DNA of 64,000 nucleotides, taken from the NCBI GenBank assembly GCA_037349105.1, contig JAYJMM010000116.1, positions 6,324,001-6,388,000 of the forward strand, written 5' to 3'. The notes under the pieces were generated by a model. It made no database searches, had not been told where the DNA came from, and worked only from the letters and a program-made list of their open reading frames with translations. A program made the position numbers and the translations under genes. This document shows positions 54,568-63,841 of the stretch, one piece after another. Source of the stretch: Limnomonas spitsbergensis. Taxonomy: Eukaryota; Chlorophyta; Chlorophyceae; Chlamydomonadales. Position 1 is the stretch's first letter. Each line of letters begins with the position of its first letter.

Positions 54568-57500
54568 GATCAGAGAATGATAGAAAGTTCAGCATGGCCC
54601 ATTGCTGCCTCCGCGCCGAACTTAGCTGCGGGATCTTCAACTATCTGCCCTCAAGGCCAGGCAGACAATCCCATGCGGATTGATCATACGGCCTCATGCA
54701 GGAGAGGGCCTATAATGTCAGATGATCTCATGCATTGGCTGGATAGGTTGTGTGGCAATATTAATGCCCACCCTGAACTCAGTCAACTCCTTCCCTACCG
54801 GCCCGCAGGCGCAACACTCTGACTCGCATCAGAAGCAGGAGCCTGCATCCGCTCCCCATATCAGACCCAAACTAAGATTGCCATGGCCCCGGCCATATGC
54901 GCCGCCACCGGCGGCAGCAGCAGCAGTAGCGCTGTGTTCTCGAAAGCGGTGTTAGCAACCGCTGCGGCAGCAGCGGCGGCTGCGGTACTCCCTTCTGCGC
55001 CTCCGAATAGGAATATCGGGTACGACACGATGATTGTGACGCCACATAATTCAACGTCGGCCATTCCTATTGTAGTGAAGGCTGCTGGCAGCAGTGCATC
55101 ACCAGAAGCAGCAGCGGAGGCAAAGTCAGCGCGGCCCGCTGCTCCTGGCGCTCTGTCGGACGAGGTGTCACCGCCCCAACACCATGGCCTAACCACCGGG
55201 CAGCAGGGGCAGTCCGGGCAGCAGGGGCACGTACTGCTGCATGGTCCTCATTCAACAGGCGGCACGCCGGGGAAGAATCATGACAAATTGAAAATCGGGT
55301 CTAGAAAGAAACGGTCCAAGGCCATGGTGGGGACCAGGTTCATCGGGTCCACGGACACCCTAAGCCAGGCGAGTATGCTCTGAAGCCAGAAAAGTACCTT
55401 TCTGGGTCATTTGCATGTAGAGTGATTAAGTACGGTATCAATTATTTAAGGTTATACAATTAACATCAGGGGTGCGCGGCCGGGTCCCAGTACTGGTCCC
55501 GTTATTCCAGATTACACCAACAGTAATAATAATACCAGAGTTATTATTTGTACTCATGCCAAGAATGACATCTCGCCCTTTCCACCAAGCTTGGCAATTG
55601 CTTCCCAACTTCTGACCACCCCTCCTGCTAATGTGAGCTTCCTATGTTCATAACTCTCCAGTCGCCCCCCTCTCAAATCAATGCTCTGCTCTGCTCATCA
55701 TTCTACGGACATCATTTTCGGAAATGTGGTCATGTTGCTGATGCACCATGCCCAGCAATTAAAGCCAAGTCCAGCAAATGTCAACCCTTCTGAAGATTTA
55801 CCCTGGTGGTAACAGTCAAGATTTATGTGGATGCAGCCTCAGCCTCGGCCCAAGCCGCATTGTTTCCTTATGCTTCTTACCCCTGCAGCGTTTTATTTTG
55901 TAACTCCAAGTTAATGAGATGATCATGCCCTGCATGTGATGTGCACGTATCTCACCGTCTAGCAAAGCCACCTTGCACCCCCCCCCTTAATTCCTGAAGA
56001 AATGCCATTCCGCTCATCACTTGCATGCTCCCCATTGATTTCTCAATCATGCCTTGAGCACCTGTAGCTGTTCACGTTCTTCGTTTGTTCCTGTGCGCAA
56101 GGCTCGAGAAACTGTTACCGTACCTCCTCGTGTACCTTACGCCTGTAGAGTGCGCTGACAGTATAGATGGGGTTGTGCTCATGACATACCCTTTCCCTGC
56201 TGCTTTCAGAGCGCGCTCGTCATGATCTTCCGGTGCCTTGCAGGGCATCACCTGTCTGATGTTGCCACTGCTGCTGCCATTGCTTCCGCTGCCAAGTCCC
56301 AACGGCCTCTGAGTCACCCGCCTGGAAAGCTGCTGGTCTCAGATGTCCTGGAGTTCTGGAGACCACGAGAGCGCCTGCAGGTGATGAAAGGGGGAATTGT
56401 TGATTGAACATGGAGCCAGGTATGGGTGCCGTAGGATGCTTCATTACTCACTCCATATCAGTATCTGAGCTGCAAGAGGGTGAACACAAATAACAGATGA
56501 TGGCCCCACCTCATCAGCTTGTTCAGATTTCCTGCACATCAGCACACCCAATGCATTGCGCTGGGCAGCCACCAGACGCTAGTAAGCCAATGGGGATGGA
56601 TCAAACCTTGACTGAAGAGGTCCTAGGTGCCCTAGGGGGCAGGACTCTTATATCTAGACAGGGACTCACTAGTAGAGGAACGTGAAGGGGAGTCCGGGAC
56701 GGTGTTGAGGGTAGACGAGTAGTCGGAGAGTTGACTGAGGGGGGACTAGGTGCTCACGAGGGGAGACTGCTGGAGACTAGAGATTTGATAGTGGGACAGT
56801 CAGGTATTGAGCCTGATGGATTGATCTCGTCTGAGACTTCCCGATGCCTAGCAGAGCTCGCTTATATGGGAGGTGCAGGGTTTAACCCGTGAGGGTTCTG
56901 GTCTGGGCTTGCCAGGCGACCCTGCAACTTCCGTATGGAGCGTAAGCGCCGATAACGTAAGGCAGGTCGCGTCAGCGACTGGTAATTCTGGGGTACTGGT
57001 TACATGACCATTACATACCTCCCCCCTAGGCTGCGTGCCGAGCGCGGTGGAAGGTAAATGTTAGTGAACTGGAACTCGGATTGTTGCAGTATTTAATCAA
57101 TTAAATGCAAACATGAAATCTGGAGCAAGTTATCTTGGAACTGCTAGAGTACTTGATTGTCCGCTGGAAAAATTAACTCAAGTCTGGATCTAGGTTGAAT
57201 TATAACGAGAAGTGAAATCTGAGCAGCTTGAAAAAAAATCTGACTGGTCTGGTTTAGAGTTAGGTCTCGATCTGGGACTAGGGGTATGGACCTTGAATAC
57301 TAGACAAGTGCTGGTTACTCAAAAAGGTTTTGAGCGTCAAGGAGTAATTCAGGAGTCAGGTTCTTGAGTGGCTCCCATGAATTGTGAGTGTCATCGTAAC
57401 CAAGCCATTTGATTAGGACCTGCTTGACTCGCTTTTTGCCGACTCGTCGAATGCGATGTGACAAGAGCGACTCGACCTGGTATAATGGTAAACCATCCAC

Positions 57501-60500
57501 GACTTGAGGCTCGACAGGTACTGGGTTTGAACTGGTACTGGGCTTGAACTGTCGTAAGAGTGACACGTGGAAGACTGGGTGAACTCGAGTGTAATTCTCG
57601 GGTAGTTGCAACCTAGCAGCATTGCCACCAGAAGTTAAACTCAGGATTGTCACTGGGCCGATATACTTGGGATGAAGTTTCTTAACTCCGGTCTGGAACT
57701 TGAAGTTTCTTGTTGACAGGAGAACTTGGTCACCTGCTTGAAAAGTGTGAGGTGCTCGGAAGCGCGTGTCAGCGTACGACGACTGGCGATCCTGCGCAGC
57801 TCGTAATAGTTTCTGAACTTGAACTAGAGTGTCATCCAGGTCACTGAAGACTGAATCAAGAGCTGGAATTTGCTTGTCTGGAATGTCGATTGACAAAGGG
57901 GTATACGGGTTGCGTCCACAGTTCAGGTAGAACGGGGTGTGCCTGGTCGTACTGGTCTTGGCATTGTTAATGGACATAGCAACAACTGGTAGGAGTTCTT
58001 CCCAAGTGACATGGTTTCCATCAATGAAATGCCTAAGCACTTCTTCGACGACTCGATTCATTCGCTCTGTTTGACCATCTGTTTGGGGGTGGAAAGCAGT
58101 TGAAAATCTGGGCTGTACACCAAGGCGGTGACACATGGTCTTCCAGAATGACGAAGTGAATCGAACATCTCTGTCAGAAATGATGTTTCTAGGAAAACCG
58201 TGATGCTGGAATACATGTGAGATGAAAACTCGAGCAACATCTTCAGATGTGCTAGATTTCCTGACTGGGGCTAGACAAACAAACTTTGTAAGCTTGTCCA
58301 CAATGACCATGATGCCATCATGACCACTGGCTGACTGGGGCAAGTCAAACACAAAGTCCATGGTGACAGTGTGCCATCTGGAATCAGGGATTTCTAGTGG
58401 CTGGTTTAGACCAAAGGGCCTCTTGTTTGCAGACTTGTTCCTCTGGCATGAGGCACATGATGAGACGTACTTTTGTACATCTGCCTGGATTGAGGGCCAC
58501 CAAAATTGGCGTTTGATGTGGTCCAGTGTTGTCTTCCAATTGAAATGTCCTGCAAGGGATGAATCATGGTGATCTCGAATGACTTCTTGTCGAAGTGCTG
58601 CTGGGATAATGACTAGGCCTGCATGAGACCAGTAGCCATTGCTAAAGGACCATTCTCGAGTTTTACTGGAAAGTTTGAATTCTGGATCAATGCTAGACTC
58701 GTTCTTGATTCTTTGCATGAAATCTGGGCATGACTCGTTAACTGTGATTGCAAATAGCATTGCAGCATGGGCAGGTCCTTGGTGTGGCAACCTGGAAAGG
58801 GAATCAGCTGGGTTGGTAGCACCTGGTCGGTACTTCACAGTGAACTCGAATCGAGATAGGAACTCGCTCCATCTTGCTTGCCTACGTGACAGGGTGGGCT
58901 GCTTGGAGAAAAATGTCAGGGGGTTGTGATCAGTCACAATGTTTAGGCCATTGCTGCCTTCTAGATAGCATCGCCACTCCTTGAGAGCTTTGATAATTCC
59001 AAGGAGTTCTTGTTCGCCAGTAGTGTAATTGCGCTCGGCAGGTGAGAACTTGGCAGAGAAGTACGCGACAGGTCGACCTTGTTGCGTAAGCACTGGACCA
59101 CATCCAGTGATGGAGGCATCTGAAACGAGTTCGTACGATTGGTTTGGATCTGGGTATGCAAGAACTGGAGGCGAAGCTAACGCTTCCTTGATAGCTTGAA
59201 AAGCCAACAGAGCGTCAGCTCCTCCTGAGAACTGGACGGTTTTCTTGGTCAAATGGTACAAGGGTGTTGCCAGCCTGGAGAGGTTCGGAATGAATTTGCG
59301 AAAGTAATTTGCTAGGCCTAGAAATTGCAAGACACCTGTTGCACTGGTCGGGAATTCCCACTCGGTAAGCGCTCGAATTTTGTCTGGGTCAGCAGCCACA
59401 CCTTCTTTCGAAAGAATGTGCCCTAGGTACTTGACTTGAGCCTGCAGAAATTTGCACTTGGAAAATTTGACCTGCAGTCCTGATTCTCGTATTTTTTTAA
59501 ACACTTGTCTTAAATGCTGGAGGTGCTGTTCTGGTGTCTGGGACAGGATCATGATGTCATCAATGTAAATGAGGACGAATGCTAGATCAGCAAAGATTTT
59601 ATTGACAGTGCTCTGGTATTGACTGGGCGCGTTCGAAAGACCCATTGGCAGGCAACGCCATGCATAATGGCCGAAGGGTGTAGCAAAAGCTGTCTTGGGC
59701 TGGTCTTCCTCGGAAATAAGCAGTTGGTGAAAGCCACCTGCCATGTCTAGACAAGAGAAACATGAAGCTCCGTGAGCTGCATCTAGAAGATCATCGATCC
59801 TTGGTAGTGGGTAGCGTAGTTTGACAGTTAGTTCGTTCAAGGCTCGGTAATCAAGGCAGAACCTAAGTCCTCCATTTGGTTTCTTGATGAACAAGACTGG
59901 GGCTCCATAAGGACTGTTGACAGGGGTGATGATTCCTTTGTCAAGTAGCTCGGCAACCTGTTTCTTGAGTTCTTCAGACTCGGCTGGAGAGAGACGAAAG
60001 TTCCTGCGAAAAGGTGGTTTAGCGCCAGCGACCAGATCGATCGTGTGCTCTAGAGGTGGGACTTTCGCTCCGCCAGCTCGAGGGGTTTCTGAAAAAATGT
60101 CATCGTACTCGTCGATCAGTGAAGTAATCGCTGTACGCTGGTCTGGGTGCACATGGTTCATGTTTGCTAGTTTTTCTCGACTGGTTTTATGGTCTAGTTC
60201 TCCTTCTGGATTTGGTACTGGTTGTAACTCCTCGTCTGGTTCGCTAGCCTGTGGTGTCAATACAGCTAAGAATGCTCGATGGCGACCAGACTTGAGTAAT
60301 TTGGCTGCAAGGCCAGCTGGGATTTGATCGGTCTTCGTACGTGTACGGCATGGTCGGGATTCGTCTTCAGCGTCACACTGTCCAGCGTTATTGTCATGGG
60401 TCGGATCGGCTGGGCTAGAAGTGGTCTTCACAGCATGAGCAACCTGTACTGCACCTGTGCCACGTAAAACACACGAATTCAAGACCTCATGAACGACCCC

Positions 60501-63500
60501 GTCAGTGATGGTCATGAGACTAGACTGGTCTGGGCTGTACTGCAAATTACAAGAGTGTGTTTTCATGAAGTCTTCGCCAATGATTAAATCAATGGTATCG
60601 AGAAACGCTGGGAGGATGTGAACTGTAGCTTCAAAGTCAGTCCGGCCGAACGTAACAGTGAGACTCGCAGAACCTAGGACAGTACAGTCTCGACCAGCCG
60701 CAGTGGCCACTACTCGATATTTACTTGAACGAATCTGGAGTCCGAGTTTCTTGGCAAGTTTGGCTCCCATGAAACATGAGGATGCCCCCGAATCAAATAG
60801 ACACTTGAGGTTTTTGCCATGTGCTTGGCCGTGGTAGGTTGCTGCTAGGGGCTGGTCATCACCATCTTGGTGATTTCCATCTTGTTTTACATCCTTGTCT
60901 TGGCTGGTATGCAATATCTGGACTCGATCATCAACTTGTATTTTGGCTAGAACTCGACACTGGGCTGTTTCTCTTGTATCAGCTGGGATTACAAAGGCAA
61001 GTACTGGGGATGGTTTCATACCCTTATTCATAGCGGTACCAAGCGCTGAACTGGATTCGTATTTCTTGACTAGGAAAGAGTGTTGGAGTAGCGGTTGTAA
61101 TCCTGCTGCTTGTCTGGAGGAAACTAGAAGACATGAACTGGTGTTGGGTCTGTTGTTCAAATAAAGCCTGGCTTGGCTTCTGGTTTTTGCAACGTAAATC
61201 TGGTGTTTGTCTGGAGAGTTGGAGTGAATGACTGGAAGCGTGCAGGTACAATTCAAATGTTCGTTACAAATCACTCGGTCGTACGTCAGGAAGCTAGAGT
61301 TCATCAAGTCAGACACGTGATTCTCAACTGCAGTGCACACATGACATCTAGAGACAGGAGGGGGACCCGGGAATACCTCCTGCAAAAATTCCTACTGGGA
61401 AGGAGGCTTGTTTTCCTTCTTCTCAGGGCAGTTCTTGGCTTGGTGGCAACCTGCCCGGCAGTACCAGCACAGGTTATACTCGTTCAATGATTGCTTCGCA
61501 GCGATGCTCAGTGCACCCACGTACTTGTAGTACGGGCAGGACTCGAATGGGGTCTTGAAGTTTTTGGCCTCTTTCCCGGAGCTGGTCTGGGCGCTGGGCT
61601 CGATCTTCCTCTTCGGAACGGACTCGGTGTGTGCCAGCCGAGCGCGTCGCGGCTGCTGGAAGTCCTGTGTTTTGGCAGGGTACTCGGGTTTGTGCACTGG
61701 TCTGGTATCTGTGCGGTAGCTGGGTCTGGTCACTGGGGTGTAACTGGATCTTGATACTGGTACGAAACAGGCACGTGCACTGGTCATTCGCAGGTCCTCG
61801 ACATATGCGAATTTCATGAGGTTTGGCAGGGATTGCCAGGTATTTCCATCCTTGTCTAGAATGCAGCGTTGTTTCAGGGATGGATCCATGCCTGATAGGT
61901 AATGGACGCACAAGGTTGCTTGAGATTCGTCGGGCAAGAGTCTGGTCACGTTCAGGAATTGCTGGGAGTACTGGGAGGCTGACTGGGAACCCTGGGTGAT
62001 CATACGACCGACTAGTTGTTCGCGGGCAATGTCAACTGCTGAACGTACCTCGCCGGACACGAAGTTTGTGAGGGCCAGGATGAACTCGTTTTGCTCGAAC
62101 AGCATGTGGGACTCGATGTAGTTCATTAAGAACTCCTTGACCTCGGGATCGTCGATAAATACAGACATGTCCTCGGGGTAGCGGTGACCGTTCTCGAGCA
62201 GCCAGCGCCTGAGCTCCTCGAAGCTCATCGCGATTAATCTCGGCTTGTTCTTGCACTGTTGGAAGAACGGCTTGTTCATCCGGCCTGGTGCAGGCAAGGC
62301 TGGGGGACGACGACGATAGTCAGTCTCGCGTCTGACAGGTACTGGGATTTGAACTTGGGTGGGTACACTGGTAACAGGATTCCCGACAAGACGAACGGTA
62401 GGAGTAACAACAGGCTGGGCTGGGACAGCAGTTGAATCTAGTCTGGTTAAGAGTGACTGCAAGAGTTGCAATTCACCTTGCTTGAGTTGTTTCTTGAATT
62501 GCTCGAACATATCGTCCTGCATGTAGGACGAGGTATGCTGGGCCGGTAGAGGGTCCGTGCTGCAGCCAGCGACGCAAGGTGTGATCAAAACTCGAGGGTT
62601 GGCCACCGCTGCGTATGTTGCAGGTGCCACGGAAGCCACAGCGATGGGCTGGAGAGCTGGTCTCGGTGCAGCTACCGCAATTGGGACAGGGGCTTGTGCT
62701 GGTGCTGGTACTGGTGCTGGTACTGGTGCTGGTACTGGTGCTGGTGCTGGTGCTGGTGCTGGTGCTGGTGCTGGTGCTGGTGCTGCAGCGACCATGTCGG
62801 GAACGACAATGGCGGGAAGCTGGGCAGGAGCTGGGTTGTCGACTTGAAGGTTGTTCACTGCGCGTTTGGATTTGTTTCGTTTAGCGACCATTAGATTGTG
62901 AATTACTGTGAAAGTTCAGCAATCAGGAAGCTTATGACTGGTCTGGACTGGAGTGTACGGAATTCAAACCGTCGGAGTCGAACAACTCAAGTTACGACAC
63001 TTACTAGACTCAGTCAACGCAACAAGTGCGTGCCTGGGACTCGGGACAAGGGCTGGAAATCCGTCGGCTCCGCCGAGCTTGTCAGACCAATAGTAGATAC
63101 TGTCGAGTTGCTCTGGGGTTGGCCCTGATCCGGACACTGGACTGGGGTCGGTACTGGAATTCGAATAGTTTTAACCCTGACAGGTCTAAGGGACGCGACT
63201 GCCCAGCGCGCGTGTCTCAAAACTCTTTCGAGCCGACGGCAGGGTTCTGTCAATGAAACTGCGACAGGATCGAACCGATAAGGCTCTGGAACCACTGAAG
63301 AGGTCCTAGGTGCCCTAGGGGGCAGGACTCTTATATCTAGACAGGGACTCACTAGTAGAGGAACGTGAAGGGGAGTCCGGGACGGTGTTGAGGGTAGACG
63401 AGTAGTCGGAGAGTTGACTGAGGGGGGACTAGGTGCTCACGAGGGGAGACTGCTGGAGACTAGAGATTTGATAGTGGGACAGTCAGGTATTGAGCCTGAT

Positions 63501-63841
63501 GGATTGATCTCGTCTGAGACTTCCCGATGCCTAGCAGAGCTCGCTTATATGGGAGGTGCAGGGTTTAACCCGTGAGGGTTCTGGTCTGGGCTTGCCAGGC
63601 GACCCTGCAACTTCCGTATGGAGCGTAAGCGCCGATAACGTAAGGCAGGTCGCGTCAGCGACTGGTAATTCTGGGGTACTGGTTACATGACCATTACATT
63701 GACTGGCCCCCAGCTGGTGGTCCAAGGGAAACCCTTGCTGCAACAGGTCCCATGGCCATAGGTCGTGAACTCCATGATGTAGCTGAATCGTAGCTGTACG
63801 TAGCACCCTCCAATGAACAGTGGCTGAAGGAGCTCATCACG
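54568..63841 (+). CDS. Gene D: multi-exon protein interrupted in an intron by an LTR retrotransposon, partial
   Basis: Exon-like blocks: 54568 onward (DQRMIESSAWPIAASAPNLA...MSDDLMHWLDRLCGNINAHP), the same frame continuing through a TGA at 54820-54822 into 54865-55368 (Ala runs, GQQGQSGQQGH, SRKKRSKAMVGTRFIGSTDT), then 56210-56380 (SALVMIFRCLAGHHLSDVAT...VLEFWRPRERLQ), and a 21-nt exon 63821-63841 (WLKELIT) beyond the retrotransposon. Phases agree: 55368 ends CAG|gcgagt (GC-type donor), 56210 begins in phase 0, 56380 ends CAG|gtgatg, and 63821 follows caatgaacag. The Ala/Gly/Ser-rich protein is not recognised. Whether 54568-54822 is joined by an unseen splice around the TGA, or the gene is broken, is unknown. 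The gene runs off the right side. Confidence 0.45.
55369..56209. other. Gene D intron (candidate GC-AG)
   Basis: 841 bp from gcgagt to ctgctttcag. It contains a C-rich run near 55978-55986 but no array and no gene. Confidence 0.4.
56608..56612. repeat. Target-site duplication ttgac (left)
   Basis: The five bases before the left LTR equal the five bases after the right LTR (63699-63703), as made by a Ty3/Gypsy-type integrase. Confidence 0.93.
56613..57015 (-). repeat. 3' LTR of the chromovirus (403 bp)
   Basis: Reads tgaagaggtcc...ccattaca on the plus strand and is identical by eye to 63296-63698. It starts TG and ends CA on both strands. Confidence 0.95.
57016..57027 (-). promoter_or_regulatory. 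Polypurine tract
   Basis: Directly before the 3' LTR the minus strand reads aggggggaggta, the purine run expected to prime plus-strand DNA synthesis. Confidence 0.85.
57028..57314 (-). other. Retrotransposon 3' untranslated stretch
   Basis: About 290 bp between the pol stop and the polypurine tract. No open frame or array was seen. Confidence 0.6.
57315..61391 (-). CDS. pol: Retrotransposon pol: PR-RT-RH-INT-chromodomain (about 1,358 aa)
   Basis: Open from directly after the gag TAG to the stop at 57315-57317; no ATG near its start. Counting from the TTG codon at 61385: aspartic protease CLFDSGASSCFMG (DSG at 198-200); reverse transcriptase with LDMAGGFHQ (547) and the catalytic YIDD (607-610); RNase H with SDAS (Asp756), GEQELLGI (Glu791) and TDHNPL (Asp819); integrase zinc region HHDSSLAGH...CASC (939-980); integrase core Asp1010, Asp1071 and Glu1107, exactly D-X35-E, in FHPQTDGQTERMNR; C-terminal chromodomain 1301-1356 (LYQVESLLSH...IKWLGYDDTHNSWEPL). 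All catalytic residues are present and no frameshift is seen, so the enzyme set looks functional. Chromodomains in this class direct integration toward modified chromatin. Confidence 0.95.
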   Translation of the reverse strand, partial: EFLQEVFPGPPPVSRCHVCTAVENHVSDLMNSSFLTYDRVICNEHLNCTCTLPVIHSNSPDKHQIYVAKTRSQARLYLNNRPNTSSCLLVSSRQAAGLQPLLQHSFLVKKYESSSALGTAMNKGMKPSPVLAFVIPADTRETAQCRVLAKIQVDDRVQILHTSQDKDVKQDGNHQDGDDQPLAATYHGQAHGKNLKCLFDSGASSCFMGAKLAKKLGLQIRSSKYRVVATAAGRDCTVLGSASLTVTFGRTDFEATVHILPAFLDTIDLIIGEDFMKTHSCNLQYSPDQSSLMTITDGVVHEVLNSCVLRGTGAVQVAHAVKTTSSPADPTHDNNAGQCDAEDESRPCRTRTKTDQIPAGLAAKLLKSGRHRAFLAVLTPQASEPDEELQPVPNPEGELDHKTSREKLANMNHVHPDQRTAITSLIDEYDDIFSETPRAGGAKVPPLEHTIDLVAGAKPPFRRNFRLSPAESEELKKQVAELLDKGIITPVNSPYGAPVLFIKKPNGGLRFCLDYRALNELTVKLRYPLPRIDDLLDAAHGASCFSCLDMAGGFHQLLISEEDQPKTAFATPFGHYAWRCLPMGLSNAPSQYQSTVNKIFADLAFVLIYIDDIMILSQTPEQHLQHLRQVFKKIRESGLQVKFSKCKFLQAQVKYLGHILSKEGVAADPDKIRALTEWEFPTSATGVLQFLGLANYFRKFIPNLSRLATPLYHLTKKTVQFSGGADALLAFQAIKEALASPPVLAYPDPNQSYELVSDASITGCGPVLTQQGRPVAYFSAKFSPAERNYTTGEQELLGIIKALKEWRCYLEGSNGLNIVTDHNPLTFFSKQPTLSRRQARWSEFLSRFEFTVKYRPGATNPADSLSRLPHQGPAHAAMLFAITVNESCPDFMQRIKNESSIDPEFKLSSKTREWSFSNGYWSHAGLVIIPAALRQEVIRDHHDSSLAGHFNWKTTLDHIKRQFWWPSIQADVQKYVSSCASCQRNKSANKRPFGLNQPLEIPDSRWHTVTMDFVFDLPQSASGHDGIMVIVDKLTKFVCLAPVRKSSTSEDVARVFISHVFQHHGFPRNIISDRDVRFTSSFWKTMCHRLGVQPRFSTAFHPQTDGQTERMNRVVEEVLRHFIDGNHVTWEELLPVVAMSINNAKTSTTRHTPFYLNCGRNPYTPLSIDIPDKQIPALDSVFSDLDDTLVQVQKLLRAAQDRQSSYADTRFRAPHTFQAGDQVLLSTRNFKFQTGVKKLHPKYIGPVTILSLTSGGNAARLQLPENYTRVHPVFHVSLLRQFKPSTSSNPVPVEPQVVDGLPLYQVESLLSHRIRRVGKKRVKQVLIKWLGYDDTHNSWEPLKNLTPELLLDAQNLFE
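61392..62891 (-). CDS. gag: Retrotransposon gag (499 aa)
   Basis: Capsid/nucleocapsid polyprotein of the chromovirus. Residues 1-20 are basic (MVAKRNKSKR), residues 34-75 are Ala-Pro-Val dipeptide repeats encoded by a ctggtg/ctggta microsatellite (about 62690-62785). Residues 200-370 form a capsid-like helical region (FEELRRWLLENGHRYPEDMS; SQYSQQFLNVTRLLPDESQA). One CCHC zinc knuckle, CWYCRAGCHQAKNC, spans 475-488 with C-X2-C-X4-H-X4-C spacing. It starts at the first ATG after the leader. It ends at TAG 61392-61394; the downstream pol frame is the same frame, so a Gag-Pol fusion would need readthrough of this codon. Confidence 0.92.
   Translation of the reverse strand: MVAKRNKSKRAVNNLQVDNPAPAQLPAIVVPDMVAAAPAPAPAPAPAPAPAPVPAPVPAPVPAPAQAPVPIAVAAPRPALQPIAVASVAPATYAAVANPRVLITPCVAGCSTDPLPAQHTSSYMQDDMFEQFKKQLKQGELQLLQSLLTRLDSTAVPAQPVVTPTVRLVGNPVTSVPTQVQIPVPVRRETDYRRRPPALPAPGRMNKPFFQQCKNKPRLIAMSFEELRRWLLENGHRYPEDMSVFIDDPEVKEFLMNYIESHMLFEQNEFILALTNFVSGEVRSAVDIAREQLVGRMITQGSQSASQYSQQFLNVTRLLPDESQATLCVHYLSGMDPSLKQRCILDKDGNTWQSLPNLMKFAYVEDLRMTSARACFVPVSRSSYTPVTRPSYRTDTRPVHKPEYPAKTQDFQQPRRARLAHTESVPKRKIEPSAQTSSGKEAKNFKTPFESCPYYKYVGALSIAAKQSLNEYNLCWYCRAGCHQAKNCPEKKENKPPSQ
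62892..63281 (-). other. Retrotransposon leader between primer-binding site and gag
   Basis: About 390 nt of untranslated leader, where packaging signals would be expected. No conserved structure was recognised. Confidence 0.6.
63282..63294 (-). promoter_or_regulatory. Primer-binding site
   Basis: One base after the 5' LTR the minus strand reads tggttccagagcc. It starts with the TGG expected for pairing to a tRNA CCA end and resembles the initiator-Met-type site tggtatcagagc used by many Gypsy elements, with two differences; the actual tRNA is not determined. Confidence 0.75.
63296..63698 (-). repeat. 5' LTR of the chromovirus (403 bp)
   Basis: Promoter-bearing LTR for the minus-strand transcript. 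A TATA-like tataag (63544-63549, on the minus strand) lies about 150 nt into the LTR, a normal position for the U3 promoter. Confidence 0.95.
63699..63703. repeat. Target-site duplication ttgac (right)
   Basis: Partner of the left copy at 56608-56612. Confidence 0.93.

Larger units (their letters stand above)
56613..63698 (-). mobile_element. Complete Ty3/Gypsy chromodomain LTR retrotransposon (chromovirus type)
   Basis: 7,086 bp, minus orientation. Both 403-bp LTRs appear identical, begin TGTAATG and end CTTCA in the element direction, and the insertion is flanked by 5-bp duplications ttgac (56608-56612 and 63699-63703). In element order: 5' LTR, primer-binding site, ~400-nt leader, gag, TAG, pol with protease, reverse transcriptase, RNase H, integrase and chromodomain, polypurine tract, 3' LTR. 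Domain order and the chromodomain place it with Metaviridae chromoviruses. Intact frames, perfect LTRs and a perfect target duplication indicate very recent insertion and possible current activity. It lies in an inferred intron of gene D, in antisense. Confidence 0.95.

Noticed and set aside
63270..63294. tRNA gene or captured tRNA, from ggttcgatcc near the primer-binding site
   Set aside because: The T-loop-like string is in the wrong register and orientation relative to the CCA-pairing end; no cloverleaf can be drawn.
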